Assembly: GCA_938075435.1 (NCBI GenBank) | Contig: CALJHL010000093.1 | Location: forward strand, 1-38,536 | DNA: 38,536 nucleotides | From: an uncultured Thalassotalea sp. | GTDB lineage: Bacteria > Pseudomonadota > Gammaproteobacteria > Enterobacterales > Alteromonadaceae | Direction of reading: 5' to 3' | Shown here: in pieces, positions 36,396-38,536 of the stretch | How positions within the stretch are numbered: position 1 is the stretch's first letter | Layout of the letters: the number at the start of each line of letters is the position of its first letter | Translations under genes and position numbers: made by a program | Notes under the pieces: generated by a model | Databases searched by the model: none | Seen by the model: only the letters and a program-made list of their open reading frames with translations | What the model was told of the DNA's origin: nothing

Positions 36396-36424
36396 TTGAC
36401 ACATGTTAGTGCTTTTTATAACTA
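36396..36424 (+). promoter_or_regulatory. Promoter of the ilvLGM operon
   Basis: A consensus -35 TTGACA (36396-36401) is followed by TATAAC (36417-36422) at 15-bp spacing or TAACTA at 17 bp. This is about 20 bp before the leader-peptide ATG, leaving a short 5' end. Confidence 0.6.
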
Positions 36425-36443
36425 AATTGAATAAGTAAAATTA

Positions 36444-36518
36444 ATGACATTTCTTCGCCAAATTCTGATTGTCCGTATTGTCGTCGTGATTATAAAGTCA
36501 CAGCGGGCTTGGTGTTGA
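36444..36518 (+). CDS. ilvL: ilvGM operon leader peptide
   Basis: A 24-codon frame starts at ATG 36444 and ends at TGA 36518. Codons 7-17 read ILIVRIVVVII, so ten of eleven are Ile, Leu or Val, the three amino acids made by this pathway. It begins MTFLRQ, comparable to the E. coli leader MTALLRV. Ribosome stalling at these codons when branched-chain aminoacyl-tRNA is scarce would set the fold of the downstream RNA. The peptide itself has no expected function. Confidence 0.9.
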   Translation: MTFLRQILIVRIVVVIIKSQRAWC

Positions 36519-36575
36519 GTTAGTTTTATTAACCAGATTTCAACCCCCCGCTTCACAAGAGCTGGGGGTTTTTTT
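36502..36575 (+). terminator. Transcription attenuator of ilvGM
   Basis: The terminator hairpin AACCCCC/GGGGGTT (36542-36570) is followed by seven T. The competing antiterminator pairs AGCGGG (36502-36507) with CCCGCT (36547-36552) and GTTGA (36514-36518) with TCAAC (36540-36544), using the same C-run. A ribosome stalled on the Ile/Val codons leaves the first strand free and favours read-through into ilvG. Confidence 0.88.
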
Positions 36576-36706
36576 GTATATGGACATACTTATATCCGGC
36601 AGGCAGGGATAGCCTTTAGAGGATGTTCGGATAACTTAGTAAATATAGCTGTTTTTAAAAATGAATAAATATTGTAATACCGAATTCACTAATTAAAGAG
36701 TATGTA

Positions 36707-38356
36707 ATGACTGGCGCAGAATTGGCATTAAAAGTATTAGAGCAACATGGCGTAGATAAAGTTTTTGGTTATCCTGGCGGCGCAATTATGCCGTTATACG
36801 ACGCTATATACGACAGCCCAATTAAACATTACCTTTGCCGTCACGAGCAAGGTGCTGCCTTTTCAGCGGTTGGTTATGCAAGGGCAAGCTCAAAAGCTGG
36901 AGTTTGTTTAGCGACTTCAGGACCTGGGGCGACGAATTTAATCACTGGTTTAGCCGATGCAATGAGTGACTCTGTGCCTGTTGTTGCGATTACCGGGCAA
37001 GTTTCAACTCTGGCAATGGGTAGTGATGCTTTTCAAGAAGTCGATATTATCGGCCTATCTTTAGCCGTGACAAAGCATTGTGTCCAAGTACGCCACGCCA
37101 AAGACATTCCTGCGGCAATAACTGAGGCATTTACAATTGCCTTTTCGGGTCGTATGGGGCCGGTGTTAATTGACATTCCTAAAGATGTACAATTACAGCA
37201 AGTCGATTTTACCTTGGCAGCACAAGCTGCCCCAGTTGCTAGTGCGACTCTGCAATTTTCTCAACAAATCGAGCAAGCGAAAGCGTTATTATCGAATGCC
37301 AAAAATCCCATTCTATATGTTGGTGGCGGCGTTGGTATGGCCGATGCGGTTAGTGAGCTTAGAGAGTTTATTGAACTTACTAAAATCCCTAGTGTTGCAA
37401 CCTTAAAAGGCTTAGGTTCGGTAAACCCAGACAACCAATATTATTTAGGCATGCTTGGTATGCATGGCACTAAAGCGGCAAATTTAGCGGTGCAGCAATG
37501 TGATTTATTAATTGCCGTTGGTGCCCGTTTTGATGATCGGGTAACCGGTAAGTTAACTGAATTTGCTTGTAATGCAAAAGTTATTCATTTTGATATAGAC
37601 CAAGCCGAAATTAATAAAGTAAGAGTTGCGGATGTTGCAATATTAGGTAACTTAAAAGCCAACCTAAAGGCGTTAGCAATGGCGGTTGAAATCGCCCCAT
37701 GGCAACAACATTGTCGGCAAATGGCGAGCGATTTCGCTTGGCGTTATGACCACCCTGGCAATAAAATATTTGCCCCGGCATTATTAAAAACCCTTAGCGA
37801 TTTAAAACCTTGCAATGCGGTGATAACGACTGATGTTGGCCAACACCAAATGTGGGCAGCCCAACATATAGCCATTGATCAGCCGGAAAATTTCCTAAGT
37901 AGTGGTGGTCAAGGAGCAATGGGCTTTGGTTTGCCTAGTGCCATCGGTGCGCAAATGTCACGACCAGACGATACCGTGATTGCAATTACCGGTGATGGTT
38001 CATTTATGATGAATGTACAAGAATTAGCGACTTTAAAGCGCTATAATATTCCGGTAAAAATTGTTCTTATCGATAACTCGCGCTTAGGCATGGTAAGACA
38101 GTGGCAACAATTGTTTTTTCAAGAGCGCTACAGTGAAACCGATCTGAGCGATAACCCTGATTTTGTTATGTTAGCAAGAGCGTTTGATATTAAAGCGCAA
38201 GTCATCACCAATAAGTCTGAAGTTGACTCAGCTCTAAAAGAGATGCTCGCTCATGACGGCCCATATTTATTACAGGTACGCATTGACGAAATGGATAATG
38301 TTTGGCCTTTAGTACCACCAAACATGGCAAACGAAGCTATGCTAGAATCGGTATAA
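36707..38356 (+). CDS. ilvG: Acetolactate synthase II large subunit
   Basis: Thiamine-diphosphate enzyme that condenses pyruvate with pyruvate or 2-oxobutyrate, the first shared step to valine, leucine and isoleucine. The 549-residue protein has the three usual domains. Near the N-terminus is [14 protein letters not shown] with Glu in RHEQGAAF for cofactor activation, then a central FAD-type domain, and a C-terminal TDP motif GDGSFMMN with its distal NN. The leader and attenuator precede it, and ilvM follows at 78 bp. The reading frame is intact, unlike E. coli K-12 ilvG, which carries a frameshift. Confidence 0.96.
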   Translation: MTGAELALKVLEQHGVDKVFGYPGGAIMPLYDAIYDSPIKHYLCRHEQGAAFSAVGYARASSKAGVCLATSGPGATNLITGLADAMSDSVPVVAITGQVSTLAMGSDAFQEVDIIGLSLAVTKHCVQVRHAKDIPAAITEAFTIAFSGRMGPVLIDIPKDVQLQQVDFTLAAQAAPVASATLQFSQQIEQAKALLSNAKNPILYVGGGVGMADAVSELREFIELTKIPSVATLKGLGSVNPDNQYYLGMLGMHGTKAANLAVQQCDLLIAVGARFDDRVTGKLTEFACNAKVIHFDIDQAEINKVRVADVAILGNLKANLKALAMAVEIAPWQQHCRQMASDFAWRYDHPGNKIFAPALLKTLSDLKPCNAVITTDVGQHQMWAAQHIAIDQPENFLSSGGQGAMGFGLPSAIGAQMSRPDDTVIAITGDGSFMMNVQELATLKRYNIPVKIVLIDNSRLGMVRQWQQLFFQERYSETDLSDNPDFVMLARAFDIKAQVITNKSEVDSALKEMLAHDGPYLLQVRIDEMDNVWPLVPPNMANEAMLESV

Positions 38357-38434
38357 GATTGAATCGTTATTCTACTATACTGTGAGCAGGTTTTTAGCTT
38401 GAAAATTCGTCTAAATACATAAGGAAACTGTTGC

Positions 38435-38536
38435 ATGCAACAACATACATTAAAAATTACCGCTAAACAGCAACCCGTAGTGATGGAAAGATTATTACAA
38501 GTTATCCGCTATCGTGGCTTTAATTTGTTAAGTGTG
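38435..38536 (+). CDS. ilvM: Acetolactate synthase II small subunit, cut by window edge
   Basis: ATG 38435 follows AAGGAAA and gives 34 codons to the window edge (MQQHTLKITAKQQPVVMERL, then VIRYRGFNL). This matches the first half of the small ACT-domain regulatory subunit IlvM, which runs to about 80-90 residues and pairs with IlvG. The rest is outside the window. Confidence 0.88.
   Translation, partial: MQQHTLKITAKQQPVVMERLLQVIRYRGFNLLSV

Noticed and set aside
36598-36643. Inverted repeat TATCCG/CGGATA after the attenuator
   Set aside because: Only six bases per arm with a long loop; it may arise by chance.
1-38536. Mobile elements, CRISPR arrays, tRNA or rRNA genes
   Set aside because: No transposase or integrase gene, repeat-spacer pattern or tRNA-like cloverleaf was seen on either strand by eye.

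Overview
The window reads as chromosome of a marine gammaproteobacterium of the order Alteromonadales, most likely a Colwelliaceae genus such as Thalassotalea or Colwellia. This is an inference from the AT-rich composition, the TonB-receptor-centred glycan locus and the enterobacterial-like ilv/yifB arrangement, not from a marker gene. I see no rRNA, tRNA, CRISPR array, transposase or prophage gene.

Region 1 (about 0.4-16.2 kb) is an alpha-glucan (starch, pullulan or maltodextrin) utilization locus. One arm on the minus strand holds a TonB-dependent receptor with its own terminator, a flavin-dependent tryptophan-halogenase homologue coupled to an aldo/keto reductase, and an MFS sugar transporter with an esterase. 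The other arm on the plus strand holds a lipoprotein pullulanase, a GH97 alpha-glucosidase, a second MFS sugar transporter and a LacI-type regulator. Three copies of a palindrome with core ATACGTAT lie upstream of the receptor, the pullulanase and the first MFS gene, and are probably the operators of that regulator. The expected flow is outer-membrane uptake by the receptor, debranching by the pullulanase, hydrolysis by GH97 and import by the MFS porters.

Region 2 (16.2-25.5 kb) is mixed. A two-gene spermidine-synthase-like pair (membrane part, then methyltransferase-fold part) begins right behind a 20-bp hairpin that covers its ribosome-binding region. Next come an exported peroxiredoxin-like protein, then a probably Fur-controlled set: a porin, an exported flavinylated FMN-binding protein and a PepSY membrane protein, which suggests periplasmic electron transfer for iron. 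A Kef-type antiporter, a DUF523 protein and a DUF885 lipoprotein peptidase follow.

Region 3 (25.5-26.45 kb) is the most unusual part. A class I cyclic-di-GMP (GEMM) riboswitch on the minus strand precedes a multi-pass membrane protein gene that now carries frameshifts and a stop. A segment after the aptamer is complementary to two of its conserved strands.

Region 4 (26.5-38.5 kb) is housekeeping: tesB, an MscS-type channel, proB-proA, a polysaccharide deacetylase, ilvC with divergent ilvY, comM/yifB, and the ilvL leader with attenuator in front of ilvG and the start of ilvM, which runs off the window. A GIY-YIG protein gene is cut by the left edge.
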